A stretch of 64,000 nucleotides of DNA from Narthecium ossifragum (Eukaryota > Streptophyta > Magnoliopsida > Dioscoreales > Nartheciaceae): positions 11,422,290-11,486,289 of the forward strand of contig OY986965.1 of assembly GCA_963920575.1 (NCBI GenBank). Reading direction: 5' to 3'. The position numbers and the translations under genes are program-made. The notes under the pieces are model-generated. The model was not told where the DNA came from, made no database searches, and worked only from the letters and a program-made list of their open reading frames with translations. Of the stretch, positions 11,577 through 21,169 are shown piece after piece (within the stretch, counting starts at the first letter, position 1; each line of letters opens with the position of its first letter).

Positions 11577-12176
11577 TCACAGCTTTTGCCAACCCTCAGC
11601 ATCTCTCTGAAGGGACTGCAACACTTCATCAGGAGGCACATCTCGCCAAATTCTCGGCTTTGGCGTCCTGTATCCCATCTTTGCAAGCTTATCAGCCACC
11701 TTGTTTCCTTCCCTATATACATGACTTGCATTCAGATCAGTCAGCAGGGGAATCATCTTGCTTATGTCTCTTGCATGCCTGAGGTCCTCCTGAGATTTCA
11801 GCTGCGTCTTATTTAGAATATAGTCTACCACAGCCTTTGCATCTCCTTCAATCCAAATGCTCAGCCAGCCATTCTTCAGTGCCAATTCGAGACCCCGCTT
11901 TGCTGCGACCAATTCGGCTACAGAGCTCGTAGCTTTTCCGATCCTTTCGGCATAGCCATAGAGGAAAGCTCCCTCATGGTTTCTGTACACCCCTCCAATG
12001 CTTGCATCCCCATTTCCATACTTGGAAGCTCCATCAAAATTCAGCTTAATGCAACCAATACCTGGTTTCTTCCATGTACGTGGACTGATATCACTATGGT
12101 GGCTTCTCAAGAAGCAGCCAACAGGAGGCTTGGCAAGTGCCAAACCCCTCAAAATTGTCGAAAAGTTTGAAGTCAT
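11577..12176 (-). CDS. RNase H-like protein (RVT_3 type), probably LINE-derived
   Basis: 199 codons with one RNase H fold of the type found at the C-terminus of plant LINE polyproteins and in many plant 'putative ribonuclease H' genes. Motifs are in order: LNFDGAS (D48), SVAELVAAKRGLELAL (E88), IWIEGDAKAVVDYI (D112) and HVYREGNKVADKLAKMG (H152, D162), so the catalytic set looks complete. The N-terminal 35 residues are unremarkable. No reverse transcriptase is adjacent, so this is either a LINE 5'-truncation remnant or a domesticated single-domain gene. The uninterrupted frame is notable for a dead transposon fragment. Host function is unknown. Confidence 0.6.
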   Translation of the reverse strand: MTSNFSTILRGLALAKPPVGCFLRSHHSDISPRTWKKPGIGCIKLNFDGASKYGNGDASIGGVYRNHEGAFLYGYAERIGKATSSVAELVAAKRGLELALKNGWLSIWIEGDAKAVVDYILNKTQLKSQEDLRHARDISKMIPLLTDLNASHVYREGNKVADKLAKMGYRTPKPRIWRDVPPDEVLQSLQRDAEGWQKL

Positions 12177-12458
12177 TTGCTATACTTTTGTTAGTGATAC
12201 AAAAAAATAAATATAAAAAATTATTGATTTGTAATGCGTGTTGTTATAATCTGTGGAAATACATACAAAAGGAGGGAAAAGATCTACGACAAATCTGTGG
12301 AAATACATACATATAAAGAAAAGGCGAGAGATAACAAGAATCAGTACCTAATTGCGCTATATCAATACTAAATGATAAAATGTAAGAGGAACTCCTCCCA
12401 TGTTAGAGATGGGAAACTTAAAGCTAGAACATGGACCTCCATTTGTAGAGAGATTTTT

Positions 12459-12604
12459 GCAAACTTGTAATGAAGGTTTGGAAGAGAAGAAGACTTGTCG
12501 TGTTGGCCATCCAAGTGCATGGAGAGTCCTAGCAAACTTCTTTTTATCAAGGTTTGAAGGAGAGGAGACTTGTCGTGTTGGCCATCCAACTGTAACGGAA
12601 CCAT
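12459..12604. repeat. Two direct copies of a 73-bp unit
   Basis: Both copies begin GCAAACTT, at 12459 and 12532, and share AAGGTTTG(G)AAG and GACTTGTCGTGTTGGCCATCC. The middles differ by several substitutions. Confidence 0.75.
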
Positions 12605-12705
12605 TCTAAACGGTCTAAGAAAAGGATATATATATCCATGGGGGCAACCGTTGATACCGGAAAATAACTAGTGCTCTAAACATAGGATCATCACAAATAG
12701 GTGCT

Positions 12706-12975
12706 ATAGTTTGCTATAAATGGTTAACAAGGGAAGCAACGCCATGCCATGCTTCGTGGACTTGAAAATTGATGGGATTGCAGTCGGTTGTCATGATAGT
12801 TTGCTATAAATGGTTAACAAGGGAAGCAATGCCATGCCATGCTTCGTGGACTTGGAAATTGATGGGATTGCAGTAGGTTGTCCTGATAGTTTGCTATAAA
12901 TGGTTAACAAGGGAAGCAATGCCATGCCATGCTTCGTGGACTTAGAAAATTGATGGGATTGCAGTAGGTTGTCCA
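12706..12975. repeat. Three tandem copies of a 90-bp unit
   Basis: Copies start at 12706, 12796 and 12886 (ATAGTTTGCTATAAATGG), exactly 90 bp apart. They carry AAGGGAAGCAAYGCCATGCC and GATGGGATTGCAGT. Differences between copies are a handful of single bases, so the duplication is fairly recent. It has no coding potential of note. Confidence 0.9.
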
Positions 12976-13720
12976 TGGTCAGGCTGGAGCCTGAAATTTC
13001 TGGTCTTGTCCGAAACGACGTGAAGAAGGGTCCGGCCGGAGCAAGGATAGTTTCTCGTGGATATATGCCATGCCCCAGTTTCTTCCTCGATATTGAATCT
13101 TATACACAGCTACATCTACAAACTCCATAGCCGATCATAAGATACACCGGTGGTACAAGTTGTACACCAAGAAAATTATCTCTTTCGTGCACAAGAAAAA
13201 TCGTAGGCATCAACATGTGAAAGTGAGCTATAGCGAAGGTAAGGCCTAGCGAAAATAAAGCTACGAAGAGAGAAGCTAAGACATAACAGAATCAGTTACT
13301 GCAAGGCACAGTGGAAACATCTGTCAAGGGAACCACTACCGACTACTGTTCTACCGACTACTGTTCAATTGCAGGCCATGATTAAAACTACTGTCATTAT
13401 AACCGCCAACAACCACTGAAGGAAGGAAGCAGTATAAAAGATCAAGAGGTGCAAACGGTTGAGCTATCTTGTAATACAAAACAAGAGCAAGACTCTTGTC
13501 AGTAAGCTTAGCAACTGTTGTAACTTAGATTTAGGTCTTTCACAGGTCCGTCATGCACTCTTGTATTCGCAGGATCGCCCTGCATTCTGTAACGAACTTA
13601 CTCGCACTAGTTTGCAAGTAAGTCATTCGTCGGAACCATCCGCGGCGCCTTTTTTGCAATTAATAAAAAAATTTCTCGACGGAGCCGATTTCGATGATGT
13701 CAGAGTAAATCCTTGTGTTC
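12976..13720. other. Possible solo LTR or LTR fragment
   Basis: A TATA-like box (AGTATAAAAG) near 13431-13440 is followed by CAAGAGCAAGACTCTTGTCAG and a C-rich stretch, a layout common around the R region of plant LTRs. I find neither TG...CA borders nor a target duplication. No host gene is visible. Confidence 0.25.
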
Positions 13721-14039
13721 AGGGGCTGACCCAGGATTTGAAGTCCGCCCGGGCTGCCTTGCTTCATTCCATAAAATTTAATAGCCATAAAAGCTATTAA
13801 CTGGGAAGTAATAGGATACTAGGAAGCATATAGAAACCATGATTTATGAGAATTGAAAGTAAGCCATTTTGGTTAAGGTCAGGACCAGATTACCCATAAA
13901 AATGGCCTCCATGTTGGGTTCATTTGGTTTTTAGTGCTAAAGTGAATAAACTACCATTTCTCCATTAACTGAATGGTCAGTCTATGATAATGATATAGCA
14001 TATTTAATTAGGTTATATATGAACCCAAATCAATAAAAA
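13721..14039. other. Possible end of a hAT-like element, otherwise spacer
   Basis: At 13719 the sequence CAGGGGCTGACCCAGG resembles the CAGGGGCGGAGCCAGG ends common on plant hAT-type non-autonomous elements. A similar CAGGGGCAGAACCG occurs at 24153. I see no matching inverted end or 8-bp duplication for either. The rest is AT-rich spacer. Confidence 0.25.
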
Positions 14040-14231
14040 TAATCCATTAGTCAACAAGAGGTGAGGGAGAGCTAGAGAGGAACGGTGGGCGGTGATGGTG
14101 GCGAAGAAGCTCCAGAGAAGGGGAGGAGCCGGCGCGGTCGCGAGCGGGGAGAGAAGAAAGGGGAGAGATCACGCGCGGGCATGAGGGAGAAAAATAAGGG
14201 AGAGAGAGAAAGAGAGAAAAGGGGTTTAGTC
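14040..14231 (-). mobile_element. Left part of an older LTR-like fragment split by a later insertion
   Basis: GC- and purine-rich sequence (GAGAGAGA, GGGGAGAGA) resembling the variable middle of the LTR-like fragment at 45530-46593. It abuts the TAGTC duplication of the element starting at 14232. Its likely continuation is 18265-18602 on the other side, which reads as the reverse complement of the same LTR family start. Confidence 0.45.
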
Positions 14232-14441
14232 TGTGAGGACCTGCCCCTCTTTTTCCTTTGGCTTGTTGTTGACCCAATGACAATTTGGGAAATTGCGCCT
14301 TGACGGTCGTTTCACACTGGGTGTGCACACACAGACCTTGTTTGGTGCTTGTGTTTGTTAGAAAGGTTAGGTGGACCCGAGATCGGAAGTTCTGGGCTTG
14401 GGCCTGAGTCTCAGCCCAGGGTTGCCGTTCTAGGCAAGGGA

Positions 14442-14536
14442 GATCGATCTACATGGCAATGGAGATCGATCTCTCTGTGCCTGGAGGTTGCCGTTCTGGG
14501 CAAAGGAGATCGATCTTCATGGCATGGAGATCGATC
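14442..14536. repeat. Two GATCGATC pairs in the LTR
   Basis: GATCGATC octamers start at 14442, 14464, 14508 and 14529, mostly inside AGATCGATCT. Spacing within the pairs is 22 and 21 bp, and the two pairs are themselves near-copies. The second pair has lost one base between its octamers. Confidence 0.85.
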
Positions 14537-15098
14537 TCTCTGTGCCTGGAAGTCGTTGGCGGTGGCTTTCGAAGGACGGCCACGGCGATGGCCGTCGCTT
14601 CCCCTGTCAGGGGAGGGGAGACTTTTGCTCCCCTCCTTCGCCTTTCCCCCGCCTTCGCCGGCTTTTCCCCGGCCTTACCCCTTCCCCTCCTCCTTTCTTT
14701 CCTTCGCTTCTTCCTTCTTCCTCCTCGCGAGAGCTCGACTTCCCCGGTTCCGGCTGAGAGCTTCGTCTTCGCCGTTCTCCCTCCTCCGGCCACCGTTCTT
14801 GGAGCTTGAAGGCTCGTTGGAACCGTGACGGCGTGAGGAAGATCCTAGGCTTGGCCTCGCGGATTGAAGCTGCTCTGAGGAGGTAGGGTTCTCACTCAAA
14901 GCTCCGGCTGTCTTTGAGGGTTTGAAATCCGGTTTTGATTTCGATAGATCTCCTTGTGGAGTTGGTGTTTTCCGGTTTTGAAGCCATGAGTAGCTTCGTG
15001 GCACTGAGAGCTACCAGCCCACCTAGTTTGGTGAGGTATGGTGGAGGTTTCCGGCGGTATCCCTCGCCGTCCGGCCGCCGGAGAACCCAATCAAGAGT

Positions 15099-15322
15099 GA
15101 TCTCCCTGGGAGGGAGATCGATCTTGTTTGGGGTGGTACGCCCCGCCCGAGCGAGAGCGATCTCCCTGGGAGGGAGATCGATCTCGTGGTGGGTGGCGTC
15201 GGTACGTCAAGGGTCACATACAAGATCGATCTTCATATGGGTGGAGATCGATCTCGTTGGGGTGACCAGGACGGGTGCTTCTAGCCTCGAGGAAGATCGA
15301 TCTCGCTGCTATAGGATCGATC
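15099..15322. repeat. Further GATCGATC motifs in the same LTR
   Basis: GATCTCCCTGGGAGGGAGATC occurs at about 15099 and again about 60 bp later, each running into GATCGATCT. Octamer pairs follow at 15224/15246 (22 bp) and 15295/15315 (20 bp). The arrangement continues the pairing seen at 14442-14536 with looser spacing. Confidence 0.75.
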
Positions 15323-15787
15323 TCCTTCGGTGCAGAGAGGGTTTTTACTTGCTTTAAGTGCTGTTTTGCTCGCGGGGCTTTGCCTTCAAGGGGTTTTGAC
15401 GGTTTTGCCCTCGGGGCTTATCATGTTGCCTATCATGCTTATTGTTTACTACTTTGTGGTTAACCGAGGGAGTAATGAACCCTCGGGAATGCTTAGTATA
15501 AATGGGCCATGGGTTATGCCCTATATCGCTTTGTGGTGAACCAAAGGAGTCATGACCCTCGGGAGTGTTAGTGTAAATGGGCCGAAGGTGTGCCCTTGTT
15601 ATGCTGTTTGTTACTGCTTTCTCTATTCATATCCTGCCCTGCTTCCTGTGCATTAGACATGCTAGGTTAGACTGGGTGGGGTTGACCCGTGGACTTCGGT
15701 GATTAGAGGCTAAGTGGTGGATGCCGTTACCCCGACTTGTGTCCCCATGCTGGTGTTCAGTATGGGTAAGAGCGTCCTACAGGTATC

Positions 15788-17376
15788 TGACGGGACGTGA
15801 AAAGTGTCACGGTTTAACGCGCCCGATCAAAATTACAAATTTATAATCAAACTCCTAACTAACTACCTTTGGGGGTAGCTAGCGGTGAGTCCGAGTCGAA
15901 TCCACAGGGAATGCGTAAGGAAACAATTAAATTACCAAGCTCAATCTAAGTGTTCCTACAAGGATAATAAAAGAAATGGTTTTGGGTTTTAGAATATGAT
16001 ATCTAAGAAAGCATGTAAATGATTTAATGGATAGAAAGAGGTCCTAGGGAATCCCAATCCGGATTAGGCTCAATCATAGCTTTCTAATGGATCAAGATGT
16101 GCAATCCTATCGAGACACTATAATATCGACTACCTTGTGGCTAACAAAGGTCGTCACTAACGAATAACCGGATAAGGACTATCCGTCGCACTAGGTGTAT
16201 GCTAGAAAGTCGACGATCGAGAGATTAGCTTCAATCATCGCCAACGAGAGGTCGGGTTAGGATCATCTCATCGCAAGGAATCGGGTTGTATGGAATATGG
16301 TAATGGATCGAGGTGGTTCTAGCATCTCGAATCCAAAACACAACAAAAGATAGGATAGATGCTAGGTTAGATGTGGATTGGAGTGGTTCTAGCACAACCA
16401 AGTCCCTAACCTAGAGCCAAGACTCCCTTCAACACAAGTGGCCATGATTCTAGCACAACCTACTCATTGGGGCATAACAACAAACACCTATCATGCACAA
16501 GTCCTAACTCATACCAAAGAAAGGCATTCATCCATTCAACATATGAAATCCATGTACAAAGATAGAGAAATAGTGCTCAAATCCATACAATAGATCAATC
16601 CCAAAGATTACACATCAAAAACCCTAAGAAAACTACAAAAGAATCCTACAACTACATGGAAATCCCAAGATAAAGGAAGTTAGCCACTCATCTTGGTTGG
16701 ATCCATGGATGGAGGTTGATGAAGCTCCCCTCCCATGGATTCCCTCCAAGAAGTCCTCCTCTCAATTGGGTAAAGAAACCTAGAAGGGCTGGAGAAAAAC
16801 TAAGAGAAGCCCCCCTCAAATCCCCCCTAAGGGGTCTATTTATAGTAAACAAGCCTCCCCCACTCGGATTAGATCTGGGCCATTGATTTTGCTCGGCTGG
16901 CACCAAAGGATCGATCCTCATAGGGTGAAGGATCGATCATTCGCTTCATGTGATCGCTGGTCCCGTGAAGGATCGATCCTCCTATAGGAAAGGATCGATC
17001 CTTTGCTTCTTGAATTCTGGCTGCGCCCTGATGAAGATTGATCCTCCAGTGTGTGAAGATCGATTCTCTAGAATTTGCGTTCTGTCACTGGGAAAATGCG
17101 CAAAAATGATCGATCCTCTCATGGTATAGGATCGATCCTTGTTGTCCTGATTGGCTCCTTCTTAAAGCACTTCAAAGGATCGATCCTTCATCAATACAGG
17201 ATCGATCTTCTGCATAAAAACTGGCCCGAATGACATCGTTTAAGCTCGGAACTTGATCCAATCCTCGTTGAGGGCACTTGTACCTGTAATAGGGTAAAAT
17301 CCATCAGTAAGGCCTTGCTCGGAGACTAACAAGGCCAAGTTAAAAGGGTGATTTATGCACTTTTCACGTCTTATCA
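15788..17376 (-). mobile_element. Solo LTR with 19-bp inverted ends, TSD GTATC
   Basis: A 1589-bp unit beginning TGACGGGACGTGAAAAGTG and ending in the inverse of TGATAAGACGTGAAAAGTG. GTATC is duplicated at 15783-15787 and 17377-17381. TG...CA ends with a 5-bp duplication and no coding sequence mean a solo LTR. A TATA box on the minus strand (CTATTTATAG, near 16847-16856) and the GAATCCACAGGGA motif near 15898 set its orientation as minus. On the upstream side of the TATA box lies an array of ten GATCGATC-type octamers (16909-17207). It sits within the TAGTC-flanked element and is therefore younger. The 37507-38960 solo LTR has the same plan with different array motifs. Confidence 0.9.
16909..17207. 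repeat. Five GATCGATC pairs, every pair spaced 22 bp
   Basis: Octamer starts: 16909/16931, 16971/16993, 17036/17058, 17108/17130 and 17178/17200. All five pairs have exactly 22 bp between starts, and the pairs recur every 62-72 bp. Most octamers lie in the 10-bp palindrome GGATCGATCC; pair 3 has one substitution per octamer (GATTGATC, GATCGATT). The sequence between octamers is not conserved. Confidence 0.9.
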
Positions 17377-18264
17377 GTATCGTCTGGCCCTCCCTGTGTC
17401 AAGGACCGTCGGAGGTAGCCCAGTCCTCGAGCAGTGGCTATCGGATGGACGTACGTGGACAGGGACCCTGGGGGGGGCAACATCGATGGGATCGATGGAC
17501 TCCCTGGCTAGGCTTAGTCTTTGGTCAGGAGTTAGGGGTCCTGTTGGCTCTGTGGCTTGGAGTACTGAGAGATGGTAGTCTTAACCTCGGTCGTTCCGCC
17601 AAGTGTGGAGATCCCGCTTGGAGAAGGGTGTCCTACCAGTAGCGTCATGTCCACCCTGTGTCAAGGATTGTCGAAGTTGTCCACCCCTGAACAGTGGTTG
17701 TCGGAGGGGCGTACTTGGGACAGGAGTCCTTCGGGTTATTGACGGGATTTATGGGATCCTTGGCAAGCCTCAGTACTTGGCTTCAGGGTTGGTTCGTTTG
17801 GGTTTGCCTTCTTAGTGAGAGTGGTAGAGTAGGACCCTGCTGAGCTGTTGCTCATTCCTACCTGGACTGTGTTGTTTGCAGGTGCGGGTCCCAGCTCCTC
17901 TCCGGTGCTCCCCCGTCGGCTGTCTCGTGGTGACGCGCCGGCTCCTGACCATGTCTGAGGGTCAGGATGGTTTCGTTTGTGCGTTTGCGGAGACCCCGGT
18001 GGGTGCTGTAGCTTTTTGGGGACTGTTGATCCCTTGTAGACTTTGTTGTACTAGAACTCCGGTTTAACTCTATTATTACTGTTCTGTAATAGATGTTAAT
18101 AGATGTTGTCACCAGTTTGCTTCCGCCTTGTGCCTGTTGTCAGCTGTTTCCGCTAGCTGTGTGTTAGTCTCAACTGTTTCCGCCAGTTGAGGCTAGTAGA
18201 TGTAGGTTTTCCCCCTCGTGTCCCGGCCCGGTCTGGGTTCTGCGGGTCGGGGCGCGACATAGTC

Positions 18265-18602
18265 ATTTAAGTGGCTAAGCCGGTGCCGGTTTAGTTGAGT
18301 CAGTTTAATCGGTGTGAGTCTGATTTGACCCCAAATTGTGATATTTCGTCGCAATTTCGTCCAAATCCATCAATCACGATCATTCCTACTGGGTCTATTC
18401 TATCACATACATCAATCTAAAGCCGTGTGTGCACTACGTGGGTGCGAAACCGACCAACAAGGTGCAATTTTACCAAATTACCCTTGGGGTCCAAAGACAA
18501 CAATGAGATCAACTGATTGCACTTGAAGCTGAACAAAGCCAACCGAACCTACTGGTCCGACCCATGCGGTCGAACCAGGTATAGAGGTACGGGTCTTCAC
18601 AT
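18265..18602 (-). mobile_element. Right part of the older LTR-like fragment
   Basis: Read on the minus strand it begins TGTGAAGACCCGTACCTC at 18602 and continues with GGTAATTTGGTAAAATT-like and TGCACACACGG motifs shared with the starts at 14232 and 30396. It stops at the TAGTC duplication of the inserted element. It is the other half of the fragment at 14040-14231. Confidence 0.5.
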
Positions 18603-20702
18603 CGAATCCTCGACCCCACGAACCACGATCCCCACCTTGAACTCCTTTTCTGCTTGACCCCTACCCCCTTTACACAACTCAAGGTCTTTCAACATTAGCG
18701 TCCACCAAAGCCATCCAAACTAGAATAGAAGAAAACAACTTCTAGATGCACTAATATTTCTTTAAATTTCAACGACAGTCTTCTGTCTTTTGAATCATCT
18801 GATACTAAACCAAATGGTACCAAAACTCTACAACATTTGCCTCTCTTTCGATAAAGAAGAGATTAAATATCCTCATATCCCTTACATGGAAGTATGGAAC
18901 TGATCGAAGAGATGAAATAGCACTTGATCTCCAAAAGTTTCAAGGAAAAAAAAATTAGGGATTTAGATGGAGAAAAGGAGACGAGGAAGAAGAAGAAATC
19001 GGTTTCTCTCTCTCTTCGTTTAGTATTCTCGCGAGTGGCCTTGTTAGGGTGGGCTAGACTCATCTAAGTTATCTCTTAAGTGGGCTAGACTTTCGTTCTG
19101 AGTGGGTTACTCAACCCCCTTTAAGGAGCTCTCCTGTGGACTGCTCGGGCTACAACCCGGTGCAGCCTACTCATGGGTCTGCCCATGCTTGTGTTCTTAT
19201 TACATTGCAATTAATTTCTTTTTTATCTCATTTCTTTTCGTGACCTTAGCACCCCCGCTCATTTTTCAGGAGGATGGAGAATTCACGTCTCTGATCCATC
19301 TCAATTGTTGTGTTCACCGAAAGACAATTCCGCACGCGAACACAAGTAATTTTGGACAAATCTCTAGACATCAACTCATACATAGCTTCGAAACTAGTTG
19401 ACATATGGATAGTAATTGGGCAGGAGATATGATAATGGAAGAGTACATCCGGAGCAACTTCTATAAAGAATCAAATTACTAGAGATTTGTTGTAAAGCAA
19501 GACGTAGTTGCGCTTTTCAGCAAAAGCTTCGTGTATATGTATATGTTGCGTCGTCATGCATATATGGCTTGGTGTTGTGGCTTAGACAAGAATCAAATGA
19601 GTTGGGCTTTTCTATAAAGCAATAAAATCAAGATTTACGATAATAATTACTAATTTCTAATATCCAAGAATCCATTTTTTAAGAAAATAGCACACGTTTA
19701 GAAGGTCAATACCATTTTATTTGAGATATATTAGTCAACGATAAAGTGGTCGACCTAAATGTTGGTATAAGGGCAAAGATCAAGCTGTTGGTATTTTCAA
19801 CCAAATCCTTGGACACTAATAAAACATATTTGTGAACTGAGAAATTTACTCAACATGGTTTCATATAAACATGTTGGTTTAATCAGACATATATGTTGAA
19901 AAACAAACAAACTATCAGCTGGGTAGTTGAGGTCCTTGAGGAAGCTAGGAATCCTTAATAAAAGTTTCTACTGGAGGGTTGCTTCCTTGTTTAGGTTAAA
20001 GAGTTTGTTGAGTAAGGGCTCTTTATTTGGATTGGAATTGGATTGAGTATGGAGAAGGAGTAGTGTTTACGTGGGATTAATATGCTTTACAAAACTTATA
20101 GCTAGCATTGTATGTGGAAGAGGAATATGGATAAAAACTTGCTTCTCAAACTCTTGTATCTTCTACCGTTGAAATGGATAAAAACTTGCTTCTCAAACTC
20201 TTGTATCTTCTACCGTTTGTCTTTGATCTTCTTCTTCTTCTTCCCCTCTTCTGACTTCCTCTTCACTACCAGCAGCAGTTATTGAAAGGTTCCTCACTGG
20301 CAGTCCCTGGCATAAAACACATGAGTATAATTTTGAAATAGCTGGTTTACTAGAATTGGAATACATATTTTATCATTTGTGTCTTGGGAAACCCAAAAAA
20401 GCATAAATAGGTAGAGGATTCTTCCTATCATATAAATAGTGTGATTGAGATTCAAATTCGAGAGGTTAGTGAGAGAGAGTTTTGATGATGTCAATGATGA
20501 ATGAATCCGAAAACATTTCTGATGAATATGATGAACATTTTGAACAAGTGCCAGGCACATTTTCCCAAGGGAGGGGGGGGGGGGGGGGGGGGGTGGTTGT
20601 GGCAAAACTAAAGGAGTCATGTCCCCCATAATGTTTAGTTAAATAGTTGGCCTAAAGTATGCATTGATGGAATGAATACTTCTATGGATGGTTTGTATTT
20701 GA
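18603..20702. other. Intergenic sequence
   Basis: About 2.1 kb with no gene I can support. It holds a 47-bp direct duplication starting at 20127 and 20174 (ATGGATAAAAACTTGC) and a CTTCTT run near 20228. It also has an uninterrupted run of 21 G at 20573-20593 inside a longer G-rich stretch. The remainder is AT-rich with no recognisable ends or motifs. Confidence 0.35.
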
Positions 20703-20954
20703 GCGTCTGTTTGGCCAAGGGGTGGATCCGGAATCTGTGGGATCCGGAATCCGAAATCCACCCCGCGGATTCCAAACACGAAAATGGGATCCATCCTTCT
20801 GGGATCCGACGCCGAACCAAACGCGCGGATCCCGTCCATGGGATCCATCCTTCTGGGATCCGACGCCGAACCAAACGCGCGGATCCCGTGGACGGGATCC
20901 GCGCAATCCCCCATCCCTTGGATCCCAACGGATCCAAGGCTGCCAAACATGCCC
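20703..20954. mobile_element. GGATCC-rich MITE copy 2, TSD TGA
   Basis: A 252-bp element with ends GCGTCTGTTTGGC and GCCAAACATGCCC, and TGA duplicated at 20700-20702 and 20955-20957. It contains two tandem copies of a 54-bp segment starting at 20784 and 20838 (GGGATCCATCCTTCTGGG then CCAAACGCGCGGATCC). The copies are identical apart from the last bases, so one MITE has been internally duplicated. It has no coding capacity. Confidence 0.85.
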
Positions 20955-21169
20955 TGAATGAATGCCGATGTGTATGGCTTGTGTGCGAGTTTATGTGGAA
21001 TAACTTGGAGGTATACTCATGAGGAGCGGATGGTTATATACGAGCTTGGTTTTGCGTAAACTTGGATATTGGGTAACCCCTTGGAGGGTTACGTTGTATA
21101 TCTTATGTTGTTTTATGTTTAATTATCCCCCTTAATGTATATGCCATGTTAACCCTCTTATTTAGTAAA
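20955..21169. other. Spacer
   Basis: AT-rich; nothing recognised. Confidence 0.3.

Larger units (their letters stand above)
14232..18259 (+). mobile_element. Solo-LTR-like element (TGTGAGGACC...GGCGCGACA), TSD TAGTC, interrupted by another LTR
   Basis: It begins TGTGAGGACCTGCCCC and ends GGGTCGGGGCGCGACA. TAGTC is perfectly duplicated at 14227-14231 and 18260-18264. Removing the nested element at 15788-17376 and one copy of its TSD leaves about 2.43 kb with no protein-coding gene. TG...CA ends and a 5-bp duplication indicate an LTR, most simply a solo LTR. Its 3' portion shares text with the elements ending at 22767 and 33690 and, reversed, with the one starting at 39255 (for example CCCGACTTGTGTCCCC and the terminal GGGTCGGGGCG). 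Its 5' portion (14232-14450) matches 30396-30660 and, reversed, 46330-46593. It contains GATCGATC pairs at 14442-14536 and 15099-15322. Confidence 0.85.

Noticed and set aside
13459..13800. 113-codon frame
   Set aside because: Ser/Leu-rich with no motif; lies in a probable LTR fragment.
16909..17207. GATCGATC clusters as bacterial Dam/SeqA-type sites or an origin
   Set aside because: The context is a plant LTR with a TATA box; there is no bacterial gene anywhere in the window.
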